From assembly GCF_010501105.1 (NCBI RefSeq), contig NZ_QVMQ01000007.1, positions 42,900-106,899 on the forward strand: a stretch of DNA of 64,000 nucleotides, read 5' to 3'. The notes beneath the pieces were generated by a model, which worked only from the letters and a program-made list of their open reading frames with translations, was not told where the DNA came from and searched no databases. Within the stretch, counting starts at the first letter, position 1; each line of letters starts with the position of its first letter. Positions 1 through 8,800 of this stretch are shown here, in pieces. Origin of the DNA: Dysgonomonas sp. 511 (GTDB lineage Bacteria; Bacteroidota; Bacteroidia; Bacteroidales; Dysgonomonadaceae). The translations under genes and the position numbers were made by a program.

Positions 1-47
1 TTATTCCAGTTGGTGAACAGCAAATAACAAGATGGCAGAGGACATAA
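1..47 (+). other. Possible 3' end of an upstream gene
   Basis: The third frame is open from the window edge and ends with TAA at 45-47, reading IPVGEQQITRWQRT. The first frame ends with TAA at 25-27. Either could be the tail of a plus-strand gene running into tsaC. The stretch is too short to identify, and which frame is real is a guess. Confidence 0.25.
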
Positions 48-607
48 GAGAAGATGTAAAAGCGGCATTCGAAACCCTTATATCAGGAGGGCTTATCCTT
101 TACCCTACCGATACCATTTGGGGTATTGGTTGCGATGCTACAAACCAAGAAGCGGTAAAGCGGGTATATGAGTTGAAAAAAAGAGTAGACCAAAAAGCCC
201 TGATAACCTTGCTCGACAACCCCGTGAAACTCGATTACTACATAGAAGAAGTGCCGGCTATAGCATGGGACTTGATCGAAGTATCGGAAACGCCCCTTAC
301 CATAATATATGACAATGCCCGCAATGTGGCTCAAAACCTGATAGCCCCCGATGGCAGCCTGGCTATACGTATCACAAAGGAGAAATTCTCGAACGAATTG
401 TGTAAGCGTTTCCGCAAAGCCTTAGTTTCTACATCGGCCAATATAAGCGGGCAACCTGCGCCGGCCAATTTCTCGGAGATAAACGAAGAAATAAAAAAAG
501 GTGTGGACTATATCGTAAAATACCGGCAGGAAGATAAAACGGAAGCCAAAGCTTCGAGTATTATCAAACTGGACAAAAACGGAGGAGTAAAAATAATAAG
601 AGAGTGA
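32..607 (+). CDS. tsaC: L-threonylcarbamoyladenylate synthase (Sua5/YrdC family)
   Basis: Makes threonylcarbamoyl-AMP from threonine, bicarbonate and ATP, the first step of t6A modification at position 37 of ANN-decoding tRNAs. At 191 residues it is a lone YrdC domain without the C-terminal Sua5 extension. Visible family motifs are the N-terminal LYPTDTIWGIGCDA segment (about residues 22-35), the basic KKR..K nucleotide-binding stretch at about 49-56, and STSANISGQPA near residue 134. The start is ATG at 32. Its stop codon overlaps the ATG of the next gene (TGATG), so the two are probably translationally coupled. YciO-like paralogues cannot be fully excluded. Confidence 0.92.
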   Translation: MAEDIREDVKAAFETLISGGLILYPTDTIWGIGCDATNQEAVKRVYELKKRVDQKALITLLDNPVKLDYYIEEVPAIAWDLIEVSETPLTIIYDNARNVAQNLIAPDGSLAIRITKEKFSNELCKRFRKALVSTSANISGQPAPANFSEINEEIKKGVDYIVKYRQEDKTEAKASSIIKLDKNGGVKIIRE

Positions 608-1173
608 TGTCTGTTTACGAAGACAAAATATTCGATGGAGAAGTATATAACGAAGGACTCTTTGATGAGATCTTCGATTATTGCACATTTTCTAATTGCA
701 ACTTTTCGGAAGCTAAAGTAATTTCGTGCCAGTTCAACGATTGCAGTTTCGATAATTGCAACCTTTCCATAGCCGATCTCACACAGTCTACATTAAACAA
801 CGCTTCGTTTCGCAACTGCAAAATAATGGGAGTGAAGTTTAACCATTGCAACGACTTTATTTTCGAAGTGAATTTCGACAACTGCATACTCGATTACAGT
901 TCTTTCGAAAAGAGGAAGATGAGCAAAACCATCTTCAACAACTGTTCGCTAAAAGGTGCCGACTTTGGAGAAGCAGATCTCAGGCAATCGAAATTTACAG
1001 GTTGCGATCTCAACGAAACTATTTTCTATAATACCAATATACAAGAAGCCGATTTCACCTCGGCCTGCAATTATACAATAGACCTCACCCAAAATAAAAT
1101 AAAAAAAGCGCGCTTCTCGAAAGACGGATTGACGGGATTACTCAACCACTTCAATATAATTATAGAAGATTAG
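607..1173 (+). CDS. Pentapeptide-repeat protein
   Basis: A 188-residue protein built almost wholly of five-residue repeats of the A/S/N-[DNF]-[LF]-x-x type (for example CNFSE, CSFDN, CNLSI, ADLTQ, ASFRN, ADFGE, ADLRQ). Such repeats fold into a right-handed quadrilateral beta-helix. Some family members (Qnr, McbG, MfpA) mimic DNA and protect gyrase, but most have no known role, and nothing here proves gyrase binding. Cysteine is frequent at the position after Asn. The ATG at 607 overlaps the tsaC stop and is preferred over a GTG one codon earlier. No signal peptide or membrane segment is visible, so it is probably cytoplasmic. Confidence 0.88.
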   Translation: MSVYEDKIFDGEVYNEGLFDEIFDYCTFSNCNFSEAKVISCQFNDCSFDNCNLSIADLTQSTLNNASFRNCKIMGVKFNHCNDFIFEVNFDNCILDYSSFEKRKMSKTIFNNCSLKGADFGEADLRQSKFTGCDLNETIFYNTNIQEADFTSACNYTIDLTQNKIKKARFSKDGLTGLLNHFNIIIED

Positions 1174-1207
1174 CGGCAACCTTGCCTCTATATCTGATTA
1201 TTTTTAC

Positions 1208-1215
1208 TAATTTTG
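1208..1215 (+). promoter_or_regulatory. Promoter -7 box for fabD
   Basis: TAATTTTG matches the Bacteroidetes primary-sigma -7 consensus TAnnTTTG and lies about 43 bases before the fabD ATG. It sits in TTTTTACTAATTTTG, a context also seen before prfC and the ABC-F gene. The -33 TTTG partner is weak here. Confidence 0.5.
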
Positions 1216-1258
1216 CACGCTGAAATTAAACCGCTTTTTTAACTATTAAATATTGAAA

Positions 1259-2140
1259 ATGAAAGCATTTGTATTTCCAGGGCAAGGAGCACAGTTTGTA
1301 GGTATGGGAAAAGAACTCTACGAGACCTCTGCACTTGCTAAAGAAATGTTTGAGAAAGCAAACGAGATTCTTGGGTTTCGCATTACCGACCTGATGTTTG
1401 CAGGAACAGACGAAGACCTTCGTCAAACCAAAGTAACACAACCTGCTATCTTCCTTCATTCGGTAATCTTGGCAAAAACAATGGGCGAAGATTTTAAACC
1501 CGATATGGTTGCAGGACACTCATTGGGCGAATTTTCGGCATTGGTAGCAGCCGGAGCATTGTCGTTCGAAGATGGTTTGAAGCTTGTTTACAAACGTGCA
1601 TTGGCTATGCAAAAAGCTTGCGAAATGGCACCTTCCACTATGGCTGCCGTATTGGCACTTCCCGACGAAAAGGTGGAAGAAGTATGCGCATCTATTACCG
1701 ACGAAGTAGTAGTTCCTGCCAATTACAACTGCCCCGGACAAATCGTGATATCAGGCTCTATAGCCGGTATCGACAAGGCTTGCGAATTGCTGTTGGCTGC
1801 CGGAGCAAAGCGTGCGTTGAAACTTAAAGTAGGAGGGGCGTTCCATTCACCATTGATGGAGCCGGCCAAAGTAGAACTTTCGGAAGCAATCAATACTACA
1901 GAGATCAGTTCGCCGATATGCCCTGTCTATCAGAATGTATCGACAAAAGGCGAAACAGACCCTGCTGTAATCAAAGAAAACCTGATAGCCCAACTGACTG
2001 CACCTGTAAAATGGACGCAATCGGTGCAACATATGGTTGCCGATGGAGCAACAGAATTTGTAGAGCTAGGCCCGGGTAATGTACTTCAGGGATTGGTGAA
2101 GAAAATCGCATCGGATGTAGTTACCAGCGGAAAGCAATAA
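1259..2140 (+). CDS. fabD: Malonyl-CoA:ACP transacylase
   Basis: Transfers malonyl from CoA to acyl carrier protein, supplying the extender unit of type II fatty-acid synthesis. The 293 residues match the usual FabD length. The N-terminus shows FPGQGAQ (residues 6-12), the nucleophile elbow GHSLGE with Ser88, and the catalytic His in GGAFHSPLM near residue 197. The start is ATG at 1259. A TTG two codons upstream is open in frame but has no support. Transcription probably begins at the -7 box at 1208 and ends at the hairpin at 2161-2206, so fabD looks monocistronic. Confidence 0.96.
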   Translation: MKAFVFPGQGAQFVGMGKELYETSALAKEMFEKANEILGFRITDLMFAGTDEDLRQTKVTQPAIFLHSVILAKTMGEDFKPDMVAGHSLGEFSALVAAGALSFEDGLKLVYKRALAMQKACEMAPSTMAAVLALPDEKVEEVCASITDEVVVPANYNCPGQIVISGSIAGIDKACELLLAAGAKRALKLKVGGAFHSPLMEPAKVELSEAINTTEISSPICPVYQNVSTKGETDPAVIKENLIAQLTAPVKWTQSVQHMVADGATEFVELGPGNVLQGLVKKIASDVVTSGKQ

Positions 2141-2160
2141 AAAATATAAGATAAAATAGT

Positions 2161-2206
2161 TGACAGGGTACAATTACTTAGTAAATTTGTATCCTGTCAG
2201 TTTTTT
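2161..2206 (+). terminator. Intrinsic terminator after fabD
   Basis: A 13-base inverted repeat (2161-2173 with 2187-2199, one G-T wobble) closes a 13-base loop. It is followed by G and six T (2201-2206), the classical rho-independent form. Confidence 0.85.
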
Positions 2207-2239
2207 AATGGTGCGAATTGTGAATCAGTAATAAAAAAG

Positions 2240-2425
2240 TTTATCTATATAAGCCCCCTTTGTTCCCCGAAGTGGAGAATAGGCAAGCCACGACAAGAGA
2301 GGGGAAAAGTAACATCGTAAAAATAGCGAAAAAGCGTTACTTGTGTTACTTTTTAACAATATAGTGTAAAGATAGGTTAATTTAATGCGGGTTTTGAGAC
2401 AAGCTCGGCCGGAAAAAGTAACAAG
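2240..2425. repeat. Intergenic repeat, copy 1 (AAAAGTAAC/GTTACTTTTT family)
   Basis: This stretch carries AAAAGTAAC at about 2306-2315, then GTTACTTGTGTTACTTTTT at about 2334-2353, then CCGGAAAAAGTAAC at about 2411-2423. The same ordered words occur at 26470-26540 and 63810-63905. The segment before the first arm (ccccgaag...gcaag-cc-cgacaag) is also shared with the 63.8 kb copy. The arms could form a hairpin. It fills most of the 342-base gap between fabD and rmlD and holds no gene. Confidence 0.6.
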
Positions 2426-2482
2426 AGTGCTTACATTTATTTTCAATTTACTAAGAGGTATTAATAACTAAGTATTTACGAT

Positions 2483-3433
2483 ATGGCATTTCTTACAGGA
2501 AGTAAACAGACTGATATCCAGGATGAAGCAGCAAAAAATATATTTATGACAGAGCTGAATAAGAAAAATGTATTAGTTACCGGTTCCAACGGGCAACTGG
2601 GTAGCGAACTGAGACGGTTCTCTTCAGAGTTTACTACCCATTTCAGATTCTTCTTTACCGATGTAGCCGATCTCGACATTACCGATAGGCAAGCTGTAGA
2701 TGCTTATATAAAAGAGCACAGTATTGCGTATATTGTCAATTGTGCTGCATATACAGCCGTAGATAAGGCCGAAGACGATGTCGAACTATGTTATAAAATC
2801 AATCGCGATGCGATAGCCAGCCTTGCTGTTGCGGCGACAAACAACGGAGCAAGGATTATCCATATCTCTACCGACTATGTATTCGATGGTACAGCAAATG
2901 CCCCGTACACCGAAGATATAGAAACCAATCCGCAATCGGTATATGGCAAATCGAAGTGCGAAGGCGAGATCGAGTTGCTGAAGGCATGCCCCGAAAGTAT
3001 TGTAATACGTACAGCATGGTTATATTCCATCTATGGAAACAACTTTGTGAAAACGATGATGAAATATGGGCGCGAACGCGATGAACTGAATGTTGTAGCC
3101 GACCAGACGGGAACACCGACCAATGCTGCCGATCTGGCTCAGGCGATACTTCGCATATTGGAACATTCATATACGAAAGCATTCGAATCCGGTATTTATC
3201 ACTATTCGGATGAAGGGGTAACTACATGGTACGATTTTACGCTGGAAATACATCGCCTGGCAGGTATCGACTGTAAGGTAAACCCCATCGCTACCGATCA
3301 ATACCCTACTAAGGCTAAAAGGCCCATGTACAGTGTGTTGAGCAAAGAGAAGGTGAAAACTGTTTTCGGCATTTCTATCCCGCAATGGCAGGAAAGCCTG
3401 GCGGTATGTATCAGCGAAATGGAGAATGGCTGA
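2483..3433 (+). CDS. rfbD: dTDP-4-dehydrorhamnose reductase
   Basis: Catalyses the last step of dTDP-L-rhamnose synthesis, NADPH-dependent reduction of the 4-keto sugar, for surface polysaccharide. It is an SDR-fold protein with the glycine-rich VTGSNGQLG motif (about residues 32-40), ISTDYVFDG, and the catalytic YGKSK (Tyr and Lys four apart). From ATG 2483 it has 316 residues. A second ATG at 2546 would give 295 residues starting MTELNKKNVLVTG, closer to the family norm, so the first 21 residues may not be made. No rfbA/B/C genes are in the window; the gene stands alone after the intergenic repeat. Confidence 0.93.
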   Translation: MAFLTGSKQTDIQDEAAKNIFMTELNKKNVLVTGSNGQLGSELRRFSSEFTTHFRFFFTDVADLDITDRQAVDAYIKEHSIAYIVNCAAYTAVDKAEDDVELCYKINRDAIASLAVAATNNGARIIHISTDYVFDGTANAPYTEDIETNPQSVYGKSKCEGEIELLKACPESIVIRTAWLYSIYGNNFVKTMMKYGRERDELNVVADQTGTPTNAADLAQAILRILEHSYTKAFESGIYHYSDEGVTTWYDFTLEIHRLAGIDCKVNPIATDQYPTKAKRPMYSVLSKEKVKTVFGISIPQWQESLAVCISEMENG

Positions 3434-3643
3434 AACGTACAGCAGGCAGGTAGAATCTTCTATAAGTGCGCGTTTCGGAGGTTTTTATCTGTTTACCGGC
3501 GAACTATTCTGCAATCCGGGTTGTTCATATGTTAATAAAGCATACTGTATATAGGGAAGTATTAAATTCTAGTTGTTTTACGATCGCTAAATTGATACAT
3601 CCTTTAGTTATCAACAACTTTAAAATTAATCTGTATCACTCTT

Positions 3644-4615
3644 ATGAAGAACAGTGTGGATTTGATTCTTGTGAAAAAGATTTTGGATTTCATACCTGCG
3701 AATGTAAATCCGGTTGATTTTTTGATGGATGAGCTGGATTTGAGCCGCGACTCTGTTTACCGGCGAATCAATTGTAAAAAGAGTTTTACTATTCAGGAGA
3801 TAGTAAAACTGTCGATAAAACTTGATTTCTCCCTCGATGACATCGCGTTTATTATGGGCAAGGAATTTGGAGCTGAATATGCCAGATATTCGGCAACAAC
3901 TGTCGAAGATGCTGTGTATTATTTGTTTAATCATTTTATCAATCTGAACAGAAAATACATGAATGCCCAAGATGTGGAAATGGCATTTACCGCAAACAGG
4001 ATGCATCTGATTTTTACATATGAATTCGCAGATCTGTTCCGTTTCCTGTATTACAGGTGGATGCATATAATGCGCGAGATACCAAACGATTATGCTCTTT
4101 ACAATCTGGTGATTCCGCAGAGGATTACCTCTTTGTACCGCGACCAGCTTCCCTTTATGGCTGGCAAGAACTCATCGTTTATTTTCGATTCCAATTTGAT
4201 ATTGAATGTAGTAAAAGATATACAGTATTATTATCAACGCAAACTTATCACCCCTGACGAACTCGAACGGTTGAAAAGCGATTTGATATCGGCCATAACA
4301 AAGGGAAAAGAGATAATGCTCGAAAAAAATTCCGAATGGTCATTCCCTTGCAATTTTTATCTCTCTACCCTGGTACTGAGTTCCAGTAGTGCATACAGGA
4401 GATACGACGGCATAGAAAAGTCGGATGTCTGGAGTTTCTCTCCCGATCCTATACACATTACCAATTCGGCTCTATGCCAGAATCATCGCAGGTGGATAGA
4501 TTCACTGAAACGGTATTCAACCATGCTGTCGGGTACGAACGAAGATATTATGTACGCCTTTGTCAACAAGCAGTATGAGTATATACACAATATAGATAAA
4601 GTATTATATATATAG
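3644..4615 (+). CDS. Putative HTH-type regulator, family not recognised
   Basis: A 323-residue cytoplasmic-looking protein without signal peptide or membrane helix. Residues about 18-66 (NPVDFLMDELDLSRDSVYRRI ... FSLDDIAFIMG) read like an XRE/BetR-type helix-turn-helix, with SRDSVYRRI resembling a recognition helix. The long remainder is rich in Tyr, Phe and Ile and shows no motif I know. Similar single-domain-plus-unknown regulators are common in Bacteroidales. Convergent with the methyltransferase at 4623, with a seven-base gap. The DNA-binding role is inference from the N-terminus only. The 16-base word at 3752-3767 inside the recognition-helix codons recurs upstream at 3488-3503. Confidence 0.65.
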   Translation: MKNSVDLILVKKILDFIPANVNPVDFLMDELDLSRDSVYRRINCKKSFTIQEIVKLSIKLDFSLDDIAFIMGKEFGAEYARYSATTVEDAVYYLFNHFINLNRKYMNAQDVEMAFTANRMHLIFTYEFADLFRFLYYRWMHIMREIPNDYALYNLVIPQRITSLYRDQLPFMAGKNSSFIFDSNLILNVVKDIQYYYQRKLITPDELERLKSDLISAITKGKEIMLEKNSEWSFPCNFYLSTLVLSSSSAYRRYDGIEKSDVWSFSPDPIHITNSALCQNHRRWIDSLKRYSTMLSGTNEDIMYAFVNKQYEYIHNIDKVLYI

Positions 4616-4622
4616 GGGCTGT

Positions 4623-5819
4623 TTAAGTTTCGGTGAAAACTGATGGCATGGCTTTCCTGCAAATAATCAGTACTTTATCGCCATTAGCTATTGTTGTGGC
4701 AAAAATATAGGTGTCGCCTCCTTCTTTCAGTTTCGTTTTCTTGCGTATATCGGCTACCGATAGAGGGAAATTGCGAGTGGTTATGTTTGCCTGTCCCAGA
4801 TTGGAAAGGTGTTCTTTGATGTCCTTCTTGCTTAAGCTGCATATGTTTTCTACAGCAAATACTCTTCCCTGAAAATCCCCGATAAGGGAATCGGAAGTGT
4901 ACAGATGGCTGCTCGGATGTAATTTGGATAAGGATAGTTTTTCGCCTATTATTTTATAAGCTCCCGCTTTCAGTATAGAGGCATTCGGTTCGTAGAGGTA
5001 CTTGCCAGTTGTTTCGGTATATACGGGCTGTGCCGATTGCTCTTCCTCTTTGTAAAACGAGAACCTGTCCGTCTTGTCTTTCTTTATATTCACGCAGTGA
5101 AATTGAGTCTTATTGGCTACAGCTTGTTTAACGAACAGCAACTCTTTTACTTCGTTGTTTACACTGACAATATGCACATCGGAAACATTGGACAGCGAAC
5201 TTAAAGCAAGCGATATGTCCAACATTGGCGATAGTTTTATCATTACCGTTTGTCCTTTTTGTTCCAACAGTTTCTCTATTTCCAGTATATTGGGCGTGCA
5301 GTCTTCTATCAATACCGTTTTCTTACCGCTATTATTGCGGCGTGCAGGGTCGATATAGATCAGGCTGGCAGGTTGCATCTTTTGCAGATAATCTACGCCA
5401 TCTTCGTTTATGGTTACTGCATTTTGCAATCCTAATACTTTAAAGTTGTGGGTAGCTGTAGTTGCCAACTCTTCCTGCTGCTCTACATATATGGCTGTAT
5501 CGAAATTGTGTGCCATAAAATAGAAATCAATGCCCATTCCTCCGGTGAGGTCGGCCATAGATTCTCCTTTACACAGCGAGGCTTTGTAAAGTGCCGTTTG
5601 TTCAGATGAACTTTGTTCCAGAGAGAGGTGTTTCGGGTAAATAATGTGCCGGTTGGCATACCATGCCGGTATCTTATGTCTGGCTATCTTCCGTCCTGCA
5701 ATCTGGCGGATGGCTGTTTCTATATCTATATCTTTGAATTTTGCAGCCTGCAAGGCTAAAGAACTGATGTCGTCATTTTCATGTTCTTCTACGAAGTCTG
5801 TCAGGGTAGGGGAGAGCAT
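4623..5819 (-). CDS. Class I SAM-dependent methyltransferase, PG_1098 type
   Basis: A 398-residue protein resembling the PG_1098-like family of Bacteroidetes: a Rossmann methyltransferase core with an N-terminal helical part and a C-terminal THUMP-like/ferredoxin-like part. Motif I is MADLTGGMGIDFYFMA (about residues 88-103), and the catalytic-loop candidate is SLIYIDPARRNN (about 153-164), in which DPARR resembles the DPPR-type motif of RNA methyltransferases. The likely substrate is RNA, but no target is proven. Its ATG (5817-5819) overlaps the stop of the upstream tamB-like gene (TAATG), indicating translational coupling. Confidence 0.85.
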   Translation of the reverse strand: MLSPTLTDFVEEHENDDISSLALQAAKFKDIDIETAIRQIAGRKIARHKIPAWYANRHIIYPKHLSLEQSSSEQTALYKASLCKGESMADLTGGMGIDFYFMAHNFDTAIYVEQQEELATTATHNFKVLGLQNAVTINEDGVDYLQKMQPASLIYIDPARRNNSGKKTVLIEDCTPNILEIEKLLEQKGQTVMIKLSPMLDISLALSSLSNVSDVHIVSVNNEVKELLFVKQAVANKTQFHCVNIKKDKTDRFSFYKEEEQSAQPVYTETTGKYLYEPNASILKAGAYKIIGEKLSLSKLHPSSHLYTSDSLIGDFQGRVFAVENICSLSKKDIKEHLSNLGQANITTRNFPLSVADIRKKTKLKEGGDTYIFATTIANGDKVLIICRKAMPSVFTET

Positions 5820-8800
5820 TATTTCGTCTTTAGTTTTATGAAGTTGCTCAATTCACTGCCTTTTTTGGTAGAGTCGGGAACAATGGTCGTTACCGTGTCG
5901 GTCTGCGGCAGTATCCTCATTCTGCGGCGATGGAATAAGTCGTTGAGGTCGTCAAAGTCTTTCTTATATATAATACCTATACCCTGTGTGTTGGGCGATT
6001 TATCGCTCCGGGTATAATAATACTTCTCATTGTAATGGTTATATGCTTTTACGCGCCAGGTTCCGGCATTGTTGAGCAGGTATTCGATGTCTACATCCGT
6101 TATCATAGCTTCTTTGTTGATGTCGCTACGATAGCCGAAGTTTCCGTTTATAAGTAGCCGGTCGTTTAGTAGCTGGCTCGATAGTATAAGCTCGGCCTCT
6201 GTATATGTGAGGTCGCTATCACTATATCTGATATTCGTACCTAGCTGCCACCTGTCGTCTATCTGGCTTACTATCTTGGTGAGTTGGTTAGACAGCGTAG
6301 CCGAAGCTACTGCGGCAAAGTCTGATGTCTGGGTACCCGGTACGGCATAGCTTGGTGCTTTAAACTTGGAGAGTATCAGCAGGTAAGCCACTTGCTTGTT
6401 TATCTCGTCTTCGGTATTTATAATGCTTTTCAACTGCCGTTCTACTTCCGGGTCGGCAGAAGGGAATGTGATATCGAGCCCAACGTTGGGATGCCTCAAG
6501 GCTCCTGTAAGGTTGAGAACGCAATTGACCGGGACGGTAGTTTGTCCCACTTCCTCGGCCAACTGGCTGTCTAAGTCGTGCAGGCTGGCATTTAGTTTGT
6601 AGATAGCTGTAACATCAAGAATGGCTTCGAACGGGTCGCCTCTGAATTGTACATTACTGCCTTCCTGTATCGAGAAACGCCGCTCCATCAGCCGTTGGAA
6701 GGTAAAGTTGTAGCTTCCACGCGCAATGTTGTAAGTACCATACAGTCGCGGAGAGTTCTTGGTATTCCAGTTGAATTGCATCCCTCCGCTACCCGATCCT
6801 CTTAATACATCGCCACCTACGGGGTCCATCACCAATTCTACAATGGCATCGGGGGTTGCATCTATATAGAAGTCCATATTGATATCCATGTCTGAATCGG
6901 TCTTTAATGCCAATTTGGGTTGCGGGGCAGCAGGGGTTTGAACAGAGTCCTTCCTTGTGTCCGATGTGTATGTAATGAATGAATACTCGTTGATGATTTC
7001 TTCCATGAAGTTCATCCGCACTACAGTCTTGTCTTCTGTCCGCATCCTGATAGCTACATCCACGGCACTCTCATTGCCTCCTATAGAGCCGTTTCCACTG
7101 CCGAATACTTTGCCGTAGAAATATGGGTTTTGGGCGGGAGTGGTATTGTAGAGCAGGAAGTTCTCGGCTTTCAGGTCTACCTGGTACATAAAGTCGTGGA
7201 AGAAGTCGTGTGATACTTTACCGCTGGCTTGCGCCTTATTACCGTACTGGTCCGAAAGTATGATGTCGTTGAAATATATCAGGTCTTTTTTCAGATATAC
7301 GGTATCTGTAAAGTTGTATCTTGTATTGAGGAAGCTGATTCCCAATCCGCCATCTCTGATGAAGGCTTTACCTTCTACGGTCACATCCGAAAAGTTGCCA
7401 AACAGGTGCACCTGTCCGCTTCCCCGTCCGGTGATATTGTCAAATACGGCTTCTGCATATTTGTTCAGGAAGCTGATGTCGAGGCTGTCGGCGTCAAAGT
7501 TTATCGACAAACCTTGCTTTATGGGGTCGAGTTGCCCGTTTACTTTGGTCAGCTTACTTTCTTTACTTACAATCAGCCCATCGAGATCCAGCACCTTAGT
7601 AGTCTCATTGAGTTCGCTAAACAGGTTGAGGTTCCCTAATTCGGTGCCGTTGAACTTAAAATCATCTACGTCCAAGCTTATATTTGCATACGGATTTCCC
7701 TCAATAGATGATGCACGCAGGCTTCCGGTTGCATATCCACCAAACTGCAAGGCATCGATAGCTAATGTTTGGAATATGTATTCGAGGTTGATGTTTTTCA
7801 GATCGGTTTTCAGTACATCTCTCGTTTGGGGAGAATATCTGCCGTTGATTTTTATCTCCTGATCGCCATTTTCGTTATACACATAAAAATTGTTGATGGT
7901 GAAAGTCCCGTTGTTTATCTTTATGTTCGATTTTTCCATCTTCCAGTTAGCGTTATTGAGCAGCAACTCGCTGGGATAGGTATCTATGTCTACTATCAGA
8001 GGGCCTTTATCTTCTTTGGCAAAGGAGGTGGAAATGGAAAAATCGCCCTTTGCTTTTTTCTCTCCATCATTGATCAGCGAGATATTGGTATTTATCTGGT
8101 TGTCTTTTATACTGGAATTAATAGCTATGTCGTTTACCGATTCTTTCTTGCCTAATATCAGCGCATTGATTCGGCTCTCCAATGTTTCATCGGGATTCCG
8201 AAGTGCTACATAGCCCGAACGTATATTCATCCCTGCTGCTTTTATCGAAGGGGTAAATATTTCGAGCTTGAACTTATCGCGGATATTGTCGTAGAAGCCG
8301 ATTATCTTAGCTTCGCTCAATACTGTAACGGGTAATTTGAAGGCTTCGCTCAGTTTTTCGGTATTACCGATTTGCAAATTGAAAGTGAATATGTTTGTTT
8401 TGTCATCGGGCTTCTTCTTCTCGTTTGGCTTTATCAGGGCTGGCAAGTAGGGGCTTAGGGTTTGTTTTACGCTGTTGACCAGTGTTGTAAAGCTATATAT
8501 GCCTTCAATCTTTCCTTTGAGTACATCGGATGTGATATTCATATTCCGGTTGTTTTGGTCTCCGGTAATTTCCATAAGAAACTTCTTCATCTGGAAATAC
8601 TTATCATCTCTTATGTAATCTAAAGAATCTAGCCTGATATACCCTTCGGCATTGTCAATATCTTTCCCTTTGAAGTCGGCATCTATATTGAGCGACAAAT
8701 AGGTGTTGTGCTCGTTGCCCAATAGGTTGAGATTGTTGAGGTGTACGTTTTTCAGGCGGGCTTTAAATACCATATTCGGATTGTCCTTGTCTGTCAGGTC

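Noticed and set aside
3466..3717. Plus-strand open frame of 83 codons before the HTH gene
   Set aside because: It overlaps the start of the better supported gene at 3644, has no recognisable motif and poor codon character.
7260..7862. 200-codon plus-strand frame opposite the tamB-like gene
   Set aside because: It is a shadow of the minus-strand gene; its Ser/Pro-rich content reflects antisense of a regular beta-repeat protein.
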